A stretch of 64,000 nucleotides of DNA from Halorubrum cibi (GCF_900182635.1 NZ_FXTD01000013.1:1-64000), one strand, 5' to 3'. Shown: positions 43,689 through 52,952, numbered from the stretch's first letter. A program made the numbers and translations. The notes: generated by a model from the sequence alone, not told the origin.

Positions 43689-44818
43689 TCGGCGTCACCT
43701 CCGAGTCCCGTTCGCGCCGCGAACATCCGGAACAGTTCCGGAGCCGCGACGAAGAGGACCACGAGACCCACGATCCCGTCGATGAGCTGGACGGGAATGT
43801 CGCTGTTGATCTGAACGTGTGAGCCCGCCGATTCGAGTCCGCCGAAGAGCAGCCCGGCCGGGAGCACGCCCACCGGGTTGTTGGCGGCGAGCAGGCTCAC
43901 GGCGATCGCGTCGAACCCGTAGTTGCCGATGCCGGAGGGGTCGGTGTAGTATCCCTGGATCATGATAACGAAGAGCGCGCCCGTCAGCCCGGCGACCATC
44001 CCGGAGAGCGCCATCGTCGAGATGACCATCCGCTTCGCGTCGACGCCCGAGTACGTCGCTGCCGTGTCTTGATACCCGCTCGTCACCATGTCGTACCCGA
44101 ACCGGGTCCGCGTCATGACCGCCGCGACGAGCGCGACCACGCCGAGCATGAGGAGGATCCCCACGATCGACAGGTTCGGATCGCCGAAGACGGCCTGGGG
44201 AAGCTCCACGCTCTCGGGGAGCCGTCGGGTCCGTGTCGCGGTCGCCTCCGGAGCCCCGAACGGACCCGCGACGAGCCAGCCGACGAACCCGGTGGCGATG
44301 AAGTTCAACATGATCGTCGTGATGATCTCGTTGGCGTCCCCGTACGCCTTCATCACGCCGGGAAGCGCGCCGTAGAGGCCGCCGGCGACGACGCCGACGA
44401 CGGTCCCGAAGAGCATCAGGACGATCCCGCCGACCGTTCCCGAGGGCACGAACGCGCCGAGCCAGATGATCGAGATCACAGTGGAGAATCCGCCGACGAC
44501 GAACTGTCCTTGAACCCCGATGTTGAACACGCCGGCGCGGAACGCGACCGCGACCGCGACTCCCGTCATGACGAAGATCGTCGTGCTCCGGAGCGTTCGA
44601 GCGATCGCCCGCTCGCTTCCGAAGGCCCCGACGAGGAGTTGGTTGGCGAACCGTATCGAGTCGTATCCGGCGGCCGCCGCAATGACGAAGCCGATGAGGA
44701 GCGCCATCGCCGTCGACGCGATGGCGATCCCGACCCGTTCGAGCACCGACGCGTCGAGCAGACGAGCCGCCAGCGCGTCGAGCGCACCGCCGTTCGAGTC
44801 GGGCCCGGAACCGCTCAC
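43685..44818 (-). CDS. Nucleoside-type ABC transporter permease (BmpA-system, first permease)
   Basis: 377 residues, about ten membrane helices. GVFNIGVQGQFVVGGFSTV near residue 108 and the loop SGYQDTAATYSGVDAKRMV match the YufP/NupP permease. Overlaps both neighbours by 4 nt (ATGA). Forms the heterodimeric channel with the second permease. Confidence 0.9.
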   Translation of the reverse strand: MSGSGPDSNGGALDALAARLLDASVLERVGIAIASTAMALLIGFVIAAAAGYDSIRFANQLLVGAFGSERAIARTLRSTTIFVMTGVAVAVAFRAGVFNIGVQGQFVVGGFSTVISIIWLGAFVPSGTVGGIVLMLFGTVVGVVAGGLYGALPGVMKAYGDANEIITTIMLNFIATGFVGWLVAGPFGAPEATATRTRRLPESVELPQAVFGDPNLSIVGILLMLGVVALVAAVMTRTRFGYDMVTSGYQDTAATYSGVDAKRMVISTMALSGMVAGLTGALFVIMIQGYYTDPSGIGNYGFDAIAVSLLAANNPVGVLPAGLLFGGLESAGSHVQINSDIPVQLIDGIVGLVVLFVAAPELFRMFAARTGLGGDAE

Positions 44819-46401
44819 GACGAGACACCCCCGTCGACGTCGGCGGACGTCTCGTCATCGGCGTCGTCGGACCCCTCCGCCAGCGTCTGGCCGGCCATCA
44901 GGAGTCCGAGTTCGGACTCGGTGACCGTCTCGGGATCGACGACGTCGATGAACTCTCCCTCGTACATCACCGCGACGCGGTCGGAGAGCTTCTGGATCTC
45001 CTCGAGCTTCGAGGAGACCATCAAGATTCCGACGCCCTCGTCACGGAGTTCCATCAACCGCTTGTGGATGAACTCGATCGACCCGATGTCGACGCCGCGC
45101 GTCGGGTGCGACGCGACGAGCACGTCCGGGTCGTGGCCGATCTCCCGACCGACGATGAACTTCTGCTGGTTGCCGCCGGAGAGCGACTCCGCGTTCGCCT
45201 CGGGGTTCGGCGGCTGGACGTCGTACTCCTCGATGACGTCCGCGGCGTGTTCGTCCACCGCCCCCCAGTTCAGGATCCCGTTCTCGGCGTACGGCTCGAT
45301 CGTCTGGTTGCCGAGGAGCGCGTTGCGCTGGAGCGTGTACTCCTGGACGAGCCCCTCGGTCTGGCGGTCCTCGGGAATATAGGCGATCCCGTCCTCGATC
45401 CGGTCGCGGCGGCTCCGATCCGTGATGTCGGTCCCGCTCAGTCGGACGGTCCCCCCGGAGGGCCGACGGAGACCGGTGATGCCCTCGATGAGTTCGCTCT
45501 GTCCGTTGCCCTGAACGCCCGCGATGCCGAGGACCTCGCCCTCGCGGACGGTGAGATCGACTCCTTCGACCTGTTCTCGGCCGCGGTCGCCCGGCATACG
45601 AAGCCCCTCGACTTCGAGCACGGGATCGCCCGTTCCCGGCTCTCGTTCGAGCCGATCGAAGAGGACCTCGCGGCCGACCATCATCCGGGCGAGGTCCTGT
45701 TCGGTCGTCTCCGCGGCGGGGACCGTGCCCACGGCTTTCCCGTCCCGAAGGACGGTGATGTCGTCCGCGATCTCGAGCGCCTCGTCCAGTTTGTGGGAGA
45801 TGAAGATCAGCGATCTGCCGTCCTCGCGGAGGTCGTTCATGACCTCCATCAGCCCGTCGACCTCCTGGGGAGTGAGCACCGCCGTGGGCTCGTCGAGGAT
45901 GAGTATCTCCGCCCCTCGATAGAGGCTCTTGACGATCTCGACGCGCTGTTGTGCGCCGAGGTCGAGGTCCTCGACCGGAGTGTCGAGATGTCGGTCGACG
46001 TCGAATCCGTACCGCTCGCAGATCTCCTCGATGTCCGCTCTGGCGCTCGCCTCGTCGACGGTTCCGCCCTCAGTCGGTTCGTGACCGAGGATGACGTTCT
46101 GGAGGACGGTCATCGGCTTCACCAGCTGGAAGTGCTGGTGGATCATGCCGATCCCGGCGTCCATCGCGTCCCGTGGCGATTCGAAGGTTCGCTCCTCGCC
46201 GTCGACGTGGATGGTTCCGCTGTTCTGGTCGTAGAGGCCGTACAGAACGCTCATCAGCGTCGTCTTGCCCGATCCGTTCTCCCCGAGGAGGGCGTGTATC
46301 GATCCGCTCTCGAGCGTGAAGTCGACCTCGTCGTTGGCGACCACGTCGCCGAACCGCTTCGTTATCCCCTCGAGGCGGACCGCGGGTGCGTTACGCGTCA
46401 T
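44815..46401 (-). CDS. ABC transporter ATPase with two nucleotide-binding domains (nucleoside importer)
   Basis: 528 residues with two fused ATPase domains, as in RbsA/YufO. Domain 1 has GENGSGKTTLMSVL and LILDEPTAVLTPQEV; its signature is LDLGAQQRVEI rather than LSGG. Domain 2 has degenerate Walker A GVQGNGQSELIEG (no Lys), signature LSGGNQQKF, and VASHPTRGVDIGSI in place of the Walker B Asp-Glu. This asymmetric state, with one competent site, is normal for the family. Starts 52 nt after the binding-protein stop, suggesting the same operon. Confidence 0.92.
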   Translation of the reverse strand: MTRNAPAVRLEGITKRFGDVVANDEVDFTLESGSIHALLGENGSGKTTLMSVLYGLYDQNSGTIHVDGEERTFESPRDAMDAGIGMIHQHFQLVKPMTVLQNVILGHEPTEGGTVDEASARADIEEICERYGFDVDRHLDTPVEDLDLGAQQRVEIVKSLYRGAEILILDEPTAVLTPQEVDGLMEVMNDLREDGRSLIFISHKLDEALEIADDITVLRDGKAVGTVPAAETTEQDLARMMVGREVLFDRLEREPGTGDPVLEVEGLRMPGDRGREQVEGVDLTVREGEVLGIAGVQGNGQSELIEGITGLRRPSGGTVRLSGTDITDRSRRDRIEDGIAYIPEDRQTEGLVQEYTLQRNALLGNQTIEPYAENGILNWGAVDEHAADVIEEYDVQPPNPEANAESLSGGNQQKFIVGREIGHDPDVLVASHPTRGVDIGSIEFIHKRLMELRDEGVGILMVSSKLEEIQKLSDRVAVMYEGEFIDVVDPETVTESELGLLMAGQTLAEGSDDADDETSADVDGGVSS

Positions 46402-46453
46402 CGTGTTCTCATGGTGAATGGTTATAAATTGGGACGGGACTGAGAGGAACCGT

Positions 46454-47569
46454 TCAGCAGCTGGTCGGACCGCAAGTCAGCTCGATCTCGTCGTTCTCGA
46501 AGCCGTCCTTCGCGTCTTGGATGTTCTGACTAAGCGCGTCGGGGAGCTCGCCCTCGAAGGCCTGTCCGACGATGAAGTCGATGCTGCCCTGCTCGATGCT
46601 GAGGTTGTTCTCACCGACGTACTCGGAGAAGTTTCCGTCGATGACCGCCTCCGAGACGGTGTAGGTCGCTTCGTTGAGTGCCTTGACGGCGGACCCGAGG
46701 ATGACGTCCTGGTACTGCTCCTCGGTGACTGACTGGTCGACGTCGACGCCGAGCGCGAAGCGTCCCGCCTCCTGGGCCGCCGAGAAGACGCCGCCGCCCG
46801 CCGCGGACGCCGCGTGCCAGACGATGTCGGCCCCGTCGTCGATCTGGGAGGACGCCACGTCGTTGGCCGCGCCCGTGTCGGAGAAGCTCCCGCCGTAGCC
46901 GGTGAGGACCTCGATGCCGTCATCGACCCATTCGACGCCCTCGATATAGGACTGCTCGAACGCGTTGATGAGCGGGATGTCCTCGCCGCCGACGAAGCCG
47001 ACCGTCGACCCGTCGGGGTCGGTGGAGCTACCCTCGTACTCGAAGTCCTCCTGGGTCATCACGCCCGCGGCGACGCCCGCGAGGAACGACATCTCGTTGT
47101 TCATCTCGATCCAGCCGGAGACGTTGTCGGCGTCCTCGACGACGTTGTTGATGAGCATCCAGTTCTGATCGGGATACTCACTCGCGTTCGTCGTCAGGGG
47201 GTCGGTGTGGTTGTCACCGACGCAGATGATGAGGTCGTACCCGCTCTCGGCCACGTCGGCCTGGACGGACTCGTACTGTGCCTCCGAGGTCTCCTCGACC
47301 GTCGTGTACTCGAGATCGAAGTCCTCGGACGCCTGCTCGAGTCCCTGGACCGCGTTGTCGTTGAACGCGTTGTCGTCGAACCCGGCCGGGCTCGAGATGA
47401 TCGCGACCTGCGTGGTCGATCCGCCGCCACCGTCACCGCCGCTTCCGCCGCCTCCGCCACCGAGACACCCGGCGAAGACCGTACCCGTCGCGAGCGCGCC
47501 GCCGGACGCGAGAAGCATCCGACGATCGATTCCCGCCGACTCGTCGATTTCCGCCTGCCTATCTGTCAT
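46454..47569 (-). CDS. bmpA: BMP-family nucleoside-binding lipoprotein
   Basis: 371 residues. Tat lipoprotein signal: twin arginines in DRRMLLASGG and lipobox FAGC with Cys35, then a Gly/Ser linker. The BMP/PnrA family features are IISSPAGFDDNAFND, LIICVGDNH, FVGGEDIPLI, and the C-terminal Cys-containing TCGPTSC. First gene of the operon. I use the ATG at 47569, about 30 nt downstream of the TATA box; an ATG at 47599 is in frame but lies upstream of the expected transcript start. Confidence 0.9.
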   Translation of the reverse strand: MTDRQAEIDESAGIDRRMLLASGGALATGTVFAGCLGGGGGGSGGDGGGGSTTQVAIISSPAGFDDNAFNDNAVQGLEQASEDFDLEYTTVEETSEAQYESVQADVAESGYDLIICVGDNHTDPLTTNASEYPDQNWMLINNVVEDADNVSGWIEMNNEMSFLAGVAAGVMTQEDFEYEGSSTDPDGSTVGFVGGEDIPLINAFEQSYIEGVEWVDDGIEVLTGYGGSFSDTGAANDVASSQIDDGADIVWHAASAAGGGVFSAAQEAGRFALGVDVDQSVTEEQYQDVILGSAVKALNEATYTVSEAVIDGNFSEYVGENNLSIEQGSIDFIVGQAFEGELPDALSQNIQDAKDGFENDEIELTCGPTSC

Positions 47570-47599
47570 GGATGTATCTAGTAGTCTCGCATCCTCCAT

Positions 47600-47605
47600 T
47601 ATAAA
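47600..47605 (-). promoter_or_regulatory. TATA box of the nucleoside importer operon
   Basis: TTTATA on the minus strand, about 31-36 nt before the ATG at 47569. It decides the start and gives a short leader of about 5 nt. Confidence 0.7.
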
Positions 47606-48007
47606 TTTACTTATTAGTGAGTAGCACTATGGACCCGATCCCTCAGAGATAGGATATTTTCTGAAATGCTACCTCATTCTTTTATCTTGTATTTCTACAG
47701 ATGAATAATTGTGTAAATTGACGAAAGAGCCCGTCGTGGCGGATCCAAAGCTGACGGGGATCGTAGGTGAAGCTGCGCTGAATTCCGAAATACCGCCACA
47801 CGGACATGAATTTGATCCTTCACGAGTCGTCGAAACGCGGGAACGAGTCGGATACTATCGAGTCGTTCGCCCCAAACGTATCTGTTTTATTATGATTGTG
47901 TCGGACCCGTACAACGACTCGCTCGAAGGGAGCGCGATCCACCCGCGTGTCGTCGACGAGGCGACGACCGGCGAACCGTTTTTATCCTCGGCCTCGTAGG
48001 ACGAGAC
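47606..48007. other. AT-rich divergent intergenic region
   Basis: No gene is supported here. Positions about 47600-47725 are strikingly AT-rich against the GC-rich background, with T-rich patches such as TTCTTTTATCTTGTATTTC. A second AT-rich patch (TTTTATTATG) lies near 47885-47894. TTTTTATC near 47978-47985 is the TATA box of the acetyltransferase. The region likely holds operators for the importer; no inverted repeat stood out. The 96-codon frame 47709-47999 has no conserved features. Confidence 0.5.
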
Positions 48008-48619
48008 ATGTACGTCCGCGACGCCAAGAACCGTGACGAGGCGTGGTTACTGGACGCGATCGAGCGACTCGGGCTCGACGACGTCGCCTTCCGGTCACGG
48101 GACTACGTGATCGCGGTCGACGAGGAGACGGGCGACCGGGCCGGGTTCGGCCGGCTCCGGCTCCACCGGGGCGACGACGCGGAACGGATCGAACTCACCG
48201 GGATCGGCGTCCTTCCGGAGTGGCGGGGCCGCGGCGTCGGGGCGCACGTCGTCGAGCGACTCGTCGACACCGCGGCCGCCGAGGGGTTCGAGACGGTGTA
48301 CGTGCTCACCGACCAGCCCGAATACCTGACGCAGTTCGGCTTCGAGGAGGTCGACACCGACGACCTCCCGGCGGCGCTCTCGGACCGACTCGAGGAGAAG
48401 CGGGAGTTCCTCGGCGGCGGCGTGGTCGGCCTCCGCGCCGGCGTCGGCGACTTCGAGATGCCCGATCGGCTCCGTGAAGCGTTCAAGAACGCGGACGCCC
48501 AAGGCGGAAGCGGCGACGGAGGCGACGTCGACGCGGAATCCGAAGGGTCCACCGAGTCCGCCGAGGACTTCGGGATCGACCCGGAGACGGCGACCTACAA
48601 GTACGACACCGGCCGGTGA
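48008..48619 (+). CDS. GNAT-family N-acetyltransferase
   Basis: 203 residues. The acetyl-CoA loop is GIGVLPEWRGRGVGAHVVERL near residue 75 (Q/RxxGxG/A pattern RGRGVG), followed by YVLTDQPEYLTQFGFEEV. N-terminal half DRAGFGRLRLH gives the beta strands. The C-terminal 50 residues are acidic. Acceptor unknown. TTTTTATC about 28 nt upstream supports the ATG. Confidence 0.87.
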   Translation: MYVRDAKNRDEAWLLDAIERLGLDDVAFRSRDYVIAVDEETGDRAGFGRLRLHRGDDAERIELTGIGVLPEWRGRGVGAHVVERLVDTAAAEGFETVYVLTDQPEYLTQFGFEEVDTDDLPAALSDRLEEKREFLGGGVVGLRAGVGDFEMPDRLREAFKNADAQGGSGDGGDVDAESEGSTESAEDFGIDPETATYKYDTGR

Positions 48620-48708
48620 CGTCGCCGCACTCGCTGCTCGACGCGGACGCCGACGCCGCTCCCTCGACGACCCGACCGCTTATCGGGTCGCCGGCCGAGG
48701 GTCGGACC

Positions 48709-49110
48709 ATGGACCTGATCGAGGCCGCCCGCGACGCGCTCGCTGACGCTCACGTCCCGTACTCCGAGTACCGCGTCGGGGCCGCGCTCCGGACCGCAGA
48801 CGGTACAGTATACACCGGCTGTAACATCGAGAACGCCAACTACTCCAACAGTCTCCACGCCGAGGAGGTCGCGCTCGCCGAGGCGGTGAAGAACGGCCAC
48901 CGGGAGTTCGACCGCCTCGCCGTCTCCTCCGGCGTCCGCGACGGCGTCACGCCCTGCGGGATGTGCCGACAGAGCCTCGCCGAGTTCGCGGACGAGGACC
49001 TTCCCGTGATATGTGACGAGGGCGACGGCGAGACGAGCGAGTACACCCTCGGCGATCTGCTTCCGAACACGATCAGTCAGGGAACGCTCGACGACGCGCG
49101 CGACGCCTGA
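48709..49110 (+). CDS. cdd: Cytidine deaminase
   Basis: 133 residues, the standard size. Zinc-site motifs: CNIENANYSNSLHAEEVAL with the HAE triad and TPCGMCRQSL with the two cysteine ligands. Converts cytidine and deoxycytidine to uridine forms. The start at 48709 fits CTTATCG about 28 nt upstream; an in-frame start at 48616 would overlap the acetyltransferase. Followed by nucleoside phosphorylase, so uridine produced here can be split to uracil and ribose-1-phosphate. Confidence 0.94.
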   Translation: MDLIEAARDALADAHVPYSEYRVGAALRTADGTVYTGCNIENANYSNSLHAEEVALAEAVKNGHREFDRLAVSSGVRDGVTPCGMCRQSLAEFADEDLPVICDEGDGETSEYTLGDLLPNTISQGTLDDARDA

Positions 49111-49188
49111 GCGAACCGACTTCCGTCGAGGCGGAACTCTCCCTTCGAGGCGGAACTACTTTTAAACGCCTCGTCGAAGGTCGGGGAC

Positions 49189-50031
49189 ATGACCGACGAG
49201 CACGACGCGCCGGCCGCCGGCGGCAGCGAGGACCCGAACGACGAGGTCCAGTACCACCTCGAAGTCGGGGCGGGCGACGTCGCCGACGCCGTCCTCCTCC
49301 CCGGAAACCCCGAGCGGGTCGACAAGATCACCGCGCTGTGGGACGGCCACGAGGAGGTCGCCTCCCACCGCGAGTACCGCACCGCGACCGGCACCTACGA
49401 CGACGCGCCGATCTCCGTCACTTCCACCGGGATCGGGTCTCCGTCGGCCGCCATCGCCGTCGAGGAACTCGCGCGCGTGGGCGTCGACACGTTCATCCGG
49501 GTCGGCTCCTGCGGCGCGATCCAGCCGGGTATGGCCGTCGGCGACCTGGTCATCACGACCGGCGCGGTTCGTCAGGAGGGAACGAGCGACGAGTACGTCC
49601 GCGAGGACTACCCGGCGACCGCCGACGGCGAGGTCGTCTCCGCGCTCGTCGCGGCCGCCGAGCGCCTCGGCTACGACTACCACACCGGGATAACGATGAG
49701 CGCCGATTCCTTTTACGCCGGCCAGGGTCGACCGGGCTTCGAGGGGTTCGAGGCCGCCGGCTCCGACGAGCTGGTCGCGGCGCTCCGGGACGCGAACGTG
49801 AAGAACATCGAGATGGAGGCGTCGGCCATACTGACGATCGCGAACGTGTACGGTCTGCGCGCGGGCGCGGTGTGCTCGGTGTACGCCAACCGCGTCACCG
49901 GCGAGTTCCGGACCGAGGGGGAGTCGCGGGCGGCGGAGACCGCGAGCCTCGCCGTGAAGCTGCTCGCGCGCATGGACGAGATCAAACGGGAGGCTGGCGT
50001 CGATCGCTGGCACGCCGGGCTCTCGATCTGA
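49189..50031 (+). CDS. udp: Nucleoside phosphorylase, uridine phosphorylase-like
   Basis: 280 residues of the NP-I family. LLPGNPERVDKI near residue 38 (phosphate loop), STGIGSPSAAIAVEELARVGVDTFIRVGSCGAI near 90-120, and NIEMEASAILTIANVYGLRAGAVC near 205 (MEx ribose motif). The length and E-M-E pattern resemble uridine phosphorylase more than purine phosphorylase, but the base specificity is not decided. Leaderless start supported by CTTTTAAAC about 30 nt upstream. Confidence 0.87.
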   Translation: MTDEHDAPAAGGSEDPNDEVQYHLEVGAGDVADAVLLPGNPERVDKITALWDGHEEVASHREYRTATGTYDDAPISVTSTGIGSPSAAIAVEELARVGVDTFIRVGSCGAIQPGMAVGDLVITTGAVRQEGTSDEYVREDYPATADGEVVSALVAAAERLGYDYHTGITMSADSFYAGQGRPGFEGFEAAGSDELVAALRDANVKNIEMEASAILTIANVYGLRAGAVCSVYANRVTGEFRTEGESRAAETASLAVKLLARMDEIKREAGVDRWHAGLSI

Positions 50032-50119
50032 GCTGGGGTGAGACGGCCGCGATCCCGTGGCGGTTCCGTGTGAGAGCCGTTCCAAAGCGACTTTACCCGC
50101 GGACCGCGGATCGGAACCC

Positions 50120-51301
50120 ATGACAACTCAGGTCGTCGTCGTCGGCTCCGGCTACGCCGGTGCCGGGGCGGTGAAGGCGTTCGAAGACGAGGTCGGCGAG
50201 GGCGAGGCGGAGCTCACCTGGATCTCCGAACACGACTACCACCTCGTCTTACACGAGGTCCACCGCGCGATCCGGAACCCCGCCGTCGAGGACAGCATCA
50301 CCATCCCCGTCGGCGAGATCATGTCCGAGGACGGCGAGTTCGTCCAGGGTCGCGTCGTCGACGTCGACACCGACGAGCAGGTCGTCGAGACCGACGGGGA
50401 GGAGACGGTCGAGTACGACTACCTGCTCTTAGCGATCGGCTCCACCACCGCCTTCTTCGGCATCGACGGCCTGAAAGAGCACGCCCACCAGCTCAAGGGC
50501 CTCGCGGACGCCCGCGCCATCCACGAGGACGTCCGCGAGGCGGCCGGGAACGCGACCCGCTCCGAGCCCGCAACCGTCATCGTCGGCGGCGCGGGCCTCT
50601 CGGGGATCCAGACCGCCGGCGAGATCGCGGAGTACCGGGACAAACACCGTGCCCCCATAGACATCAAGCTCGTCGAGGGGCTCGACGAGGTGTTCCCCGG
50701 TAACGACCCGCAGGTCCAGGGCGCGCTCCGCCAGCGGCTCGAGGACGCGGATGTGGAGATCCTCACCGGCGACTTCATTTCCAAGGCCGACGAGGACGCG
50801 GTGTACCTCGGCGGCGGAGACGACGAGGAGCCGGAAGAACTGGCCTACGACGTGCTGATCTGGACCGGCGGCATCACCGGTCAGGAGGAGCTCGACGCGG
50901 TCGAGATCGAGAAGGACGACCGCTCGAATCGCGTGTTCGCGGAGTCCGACTTCACCACGAGCGACGACCGCGTGTTCGCCATCGGCGACACCGCCCTGAT
51001 CGACCAGGGCGGCGACGACGTCGCGCCGCCGACCGCGCAGGCCGCCTGGCAGGCCGCGGAGGTCGCCGGCGAGAACCTCGCGCGGGCCGCCCGCGGCGCG
51101 CCGCTCCAGTCGTGGCAACACGAGGACAAGGGGACCGTGGTCTCCGTCGGCGAGGAGGCGGTCGCCCACGACGTGGTCGGAATGCCGATCAAGACGTTCG
51201 GCGGCACCCCGGCGAAGCTCCTGAAGAAGGCGATCGCCTCGCGCTGGATCGCGAAGGTCTCCTCGACCGGACGCGGCGTGAGCGCGTTCGGCGACATGTA
51301 A
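50120..51301 (+). CDS. ndh: NADH dehydrogenase-like FAD oxidoreductase (NDH-2 type)
   Basis: 393 residues. Two Rossmann folds: FAD-binding VVVVGSGYAGAGAVKAF at the N-terminus, NAD-binding TVIVGGAGLSGIQTAGEIAEY near residue 155, and the C-terminal FAD motif RVFAIGDTALID near 290. The C-terminal 60 residues include an amphipathic segment that could bind the membrane. It passes electrons from NADH to quinone without proton pumping; a sulfide:quinone reductase is less likely since the catalytic cysteines are missing. Confidence 0.88.
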   Translation: MTTQVVVVGSGYAGAGAVKAFEDEVGEGEAELTWISEHDYHLVLHEVHRAIRNPAVEDSITIPVGEIMSEDGEFVQGRVVDVDTDEQVVETDGEETVEYDYLLLAIGSTTAFFGIDGLKEHAHQLKGLADARAIHEDVREAAGNATRSEPATVIVGGAGLSGIQTAGEIAEYRDKHRAPIDIKLVEGLDEVFPGNDPQVQGALRQRLEDADVEILTGDFISKADEDAVYLGGGDDEEPEELAYDVLIWTGGITGQEELDAVEIEKDDRSNRVFAESDFTTSDDRVFAIGDTALIDQGGDDVAPPTAQAAWQAAEVAGENLARAARGAPLQSWQHEDKGTVVSVGEEAVAHDVVGMPIKTFGGTPAKLLKKAIASRWIAKVSSTGRGVSAFGDM

Positions 51302-51963
51302 GACCACCTTTTTCTCGTCGGGCTCCCGGCGCTCACTGCGTTCGCTTCGGGAACCCCTCCTCGAAAAACCTGGAGGGAAAAAGCCGACTCCGCCGTCTTC
51401 GACGGCTCCGTCGGTGAACCGCTCGCTTCGCTCGCGGATGCTCACTACAGTCGAAGTAATGACCGATTCGGTGGCACGCCTCCGAGTGCCCCGGAGGGGC
51501 GCGAGGAGCCCGCGAGGGATGCGGTGAGCACTCGGAGAGTGCGAACCGCGAGGCTGGGGAGGCGTGAGGTGCGGTGCGGTCGTGGTACGGGGAGGGATTC
51601 AAAGGGGCAGTCGTGAGGACGCCGCAGGCGACGTAAGGACCGCAGGGAGCGAACACAGTGAGCGACCGAGGACCACAGCGAGCGTGCGGCGTCCTCACGA
51701 CTGGGGCTTTGGCGGTGTTCACCGCGCCAGCAACGATCCCATTCCTATCAGCCCGGTCCCCATCGAAACAACCGTCCTACAAGCACTATTCAGCGACCGG
51801 CAGTTTCACTCGATGCCGCGTCTGAAAACGGGACCCCGCAGGAACCAGATCCTCGATCCTCCACTCATCGACGCCGAGCCGCATCGCTCCGGGATAGTGA
51901 GCATGAAAACGAATTCACGACCATTCGTGTCGGTCGTACTCCTCAGTGGCTCCCCCCGCTGCG
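51302..51963. other. 660-bp non-coding tract with a large inverted repeat
   Basis: No gene is supported. Positions 51608-51626 and 51685-51703 are a perfect 19-bp inverted repeat with a 58-nt GC-rich loop. Weaker 9-bp arms lie at 51475-51483/51558-51566. The tract has many short GC-rich motifs of the kind that recur between genes in haloarchaeal genomes (from memory, not searched). It may be a dispersed non-coding element or a structured RNA. Confidence 0.55.
51608..51703. repeat. 19-bp perfect inverted repeat
   Basis: Arms at 51608-51626 and 51685-51703 match exactly. The loop of 58 nt itself contains repeated GAGCGA and GACCGAGGACC-like motifs. Confidence 0.85.
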
Positions 51964-52497
51964 TCAGTGTGCGGCTTCGCCGGCGGGCGCGTGCATGTCG
52001 TCGATCCGGAGGATGAGGACGTTCGCGGTGTCGTCTTTCCCGTCGACGGTGCCGTCGATGAGCAGCTTCGAGAGGGGCGTGGGACCGACCGTCACGGAGT
52101 CGCCCTCGTGGAAGTCGCGTACCGACCCTTGGACGTGGATCTCCGCGCGGCAGAGCTCGGGGTGGTGGACGCTCGAGAGGTCGATTCCGTCGACGTTCAC
52201 GCCCTCAACGGTCTCGCCCTCGTGTTTGATCGGGACGTGTGCGGGCTCGTCCATCCGCTGGATGTCGAGCGCCTCATAGGCGTTCGACGTGGGTTTGTAC
52301 CCGCCCTTCGGGCCGGGAACGCCCTCGACGAGCTGGAGCGCCTTCAGGCTCTGCATCTGGTTCCGGATGGTCCCCGGGTTGCGGTCGACCTCCTCGGCGA
52401 TCGCTTCCCCCTTGACGGCGTCCTCCTCCTCCCCGTAGAGGTTGATGAGCGCCGAGAGGATGCTTTTCTGGCTCGACGTGAGTTCGATCGATGACAT
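51964..52497 (-). CDS. Winged-helix transcriptional regulator with C-terminal domain
   Basis: 177 residues. N-terminal wHTH: SSQKSILSALINLY, EAIAEEVDRNPGTIRNQMQSLKALQLVEGVPGPKGGYKPT, with the recognition helix around residues 40-55. The C-terminal domain (about 85-170) is beta-rich and acidic (CRAEIHVQGSVRDFHEGDSVTVGPTPL). The family is widespread in haloarchaea and Rrf2-like in the wing only; no metal cluster Cys triad is present. CTTTATGC about 30 nt upstream fits the ATG at 52497. Confidence 0.8.
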   Translation of the reverse strand: MSSIELTSSQKSILSALINLYGEEEDAVKGEAIAEEVDRNPGTIRNQMQSLKALQLVEGVPGPKGGYKPTSNAYEALDIQRMDEPAHVPIKHEGETVEGVNVDGIDLSSVHHPELCRAEIHVQGSVRDFHEGDSVTVGPTPLSKLLIDGTVDGKDDTANVLILRIDDMHAPAGEAAH

Positions 52498-52605
52498 GGG
52501 TGCGGATAGATGGCGACCCCGCATAAAGGCGATGGAAGCCACTTATAAATGCGACCGGTCACGGCGAACCGGACACGGCAGACCGGTCCGCCCGGTCTCG
52601 CGGGC

Positions 52606-52860
52606 TCAACGGTAGAGCTGCCGGTATCGCAGGTACGCCGCGGGACTCGCGAGCACGACGAGGAGGCCTATCCCGGCGAGAATCAGTCCGACGTCGCCGA
52701 AGAGGAGGAACAGCCCGAATCCGGCGAAGGCGATCACGGACCCCGTAAACGCGGCGGCGATCATCGCCCCGGCCGGACCGATCTCCTCGGGGGCGACCGG
52801 TCCCGGATCGCGGTCGCTTCCGTCCGCGCTGTCGCTTTCGTCGACGTCGCTCCCGCCCAT
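52606..52860 (-). CDS. Small membrane protein
   Basis: 84 residues, unnamed. An acidic N-terminus (residues 1-27, DVDESDSADGSDRD) is followed by two hydrophobic helices (about 30-50 and 54-73). Antisense alternatives have no conserved pattern. Likely inner-membrane with cytoplasmic N-terminus, no functional clue. Confidence 0.65.
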   Translation of the reverse strand: MGGSDVDESDSADGSDRDPGPVAPEEIGPAGAMIAAAFTGSVIAFAGFGLFLLFGDVGLILAGIGLLVVLASPAAYLRYRQLYR

Positions 52861-52952
52861 GCGCGTTCGTTCGACGGCGACGGGGAAACCGTGACGGATC
52901 CGGCGCTTCGCAAATCCACACCTTTCAAGCGGTGGGGAGTCCCCCTACCGAT

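Noticed and set aside
44815-46401. Missing Walker A lysine in the second ATPase domain taken as a broken gene
   Set aside because: A degenerate second site is normal in sugar/nucleoside double ATPases, and the frame is intact.
47709-47999. 96-codon frame in the AT-rich intergenic region
   Set aside because: Composition unlike the neighbours, no conserved motif, and it reads over the acetyltransferase promoter.
51564-52016. 150-codon frame in the repeat-bearing tract
   Set aside because: It runs through the 19-bp inverted repeat and has no family resemblance.
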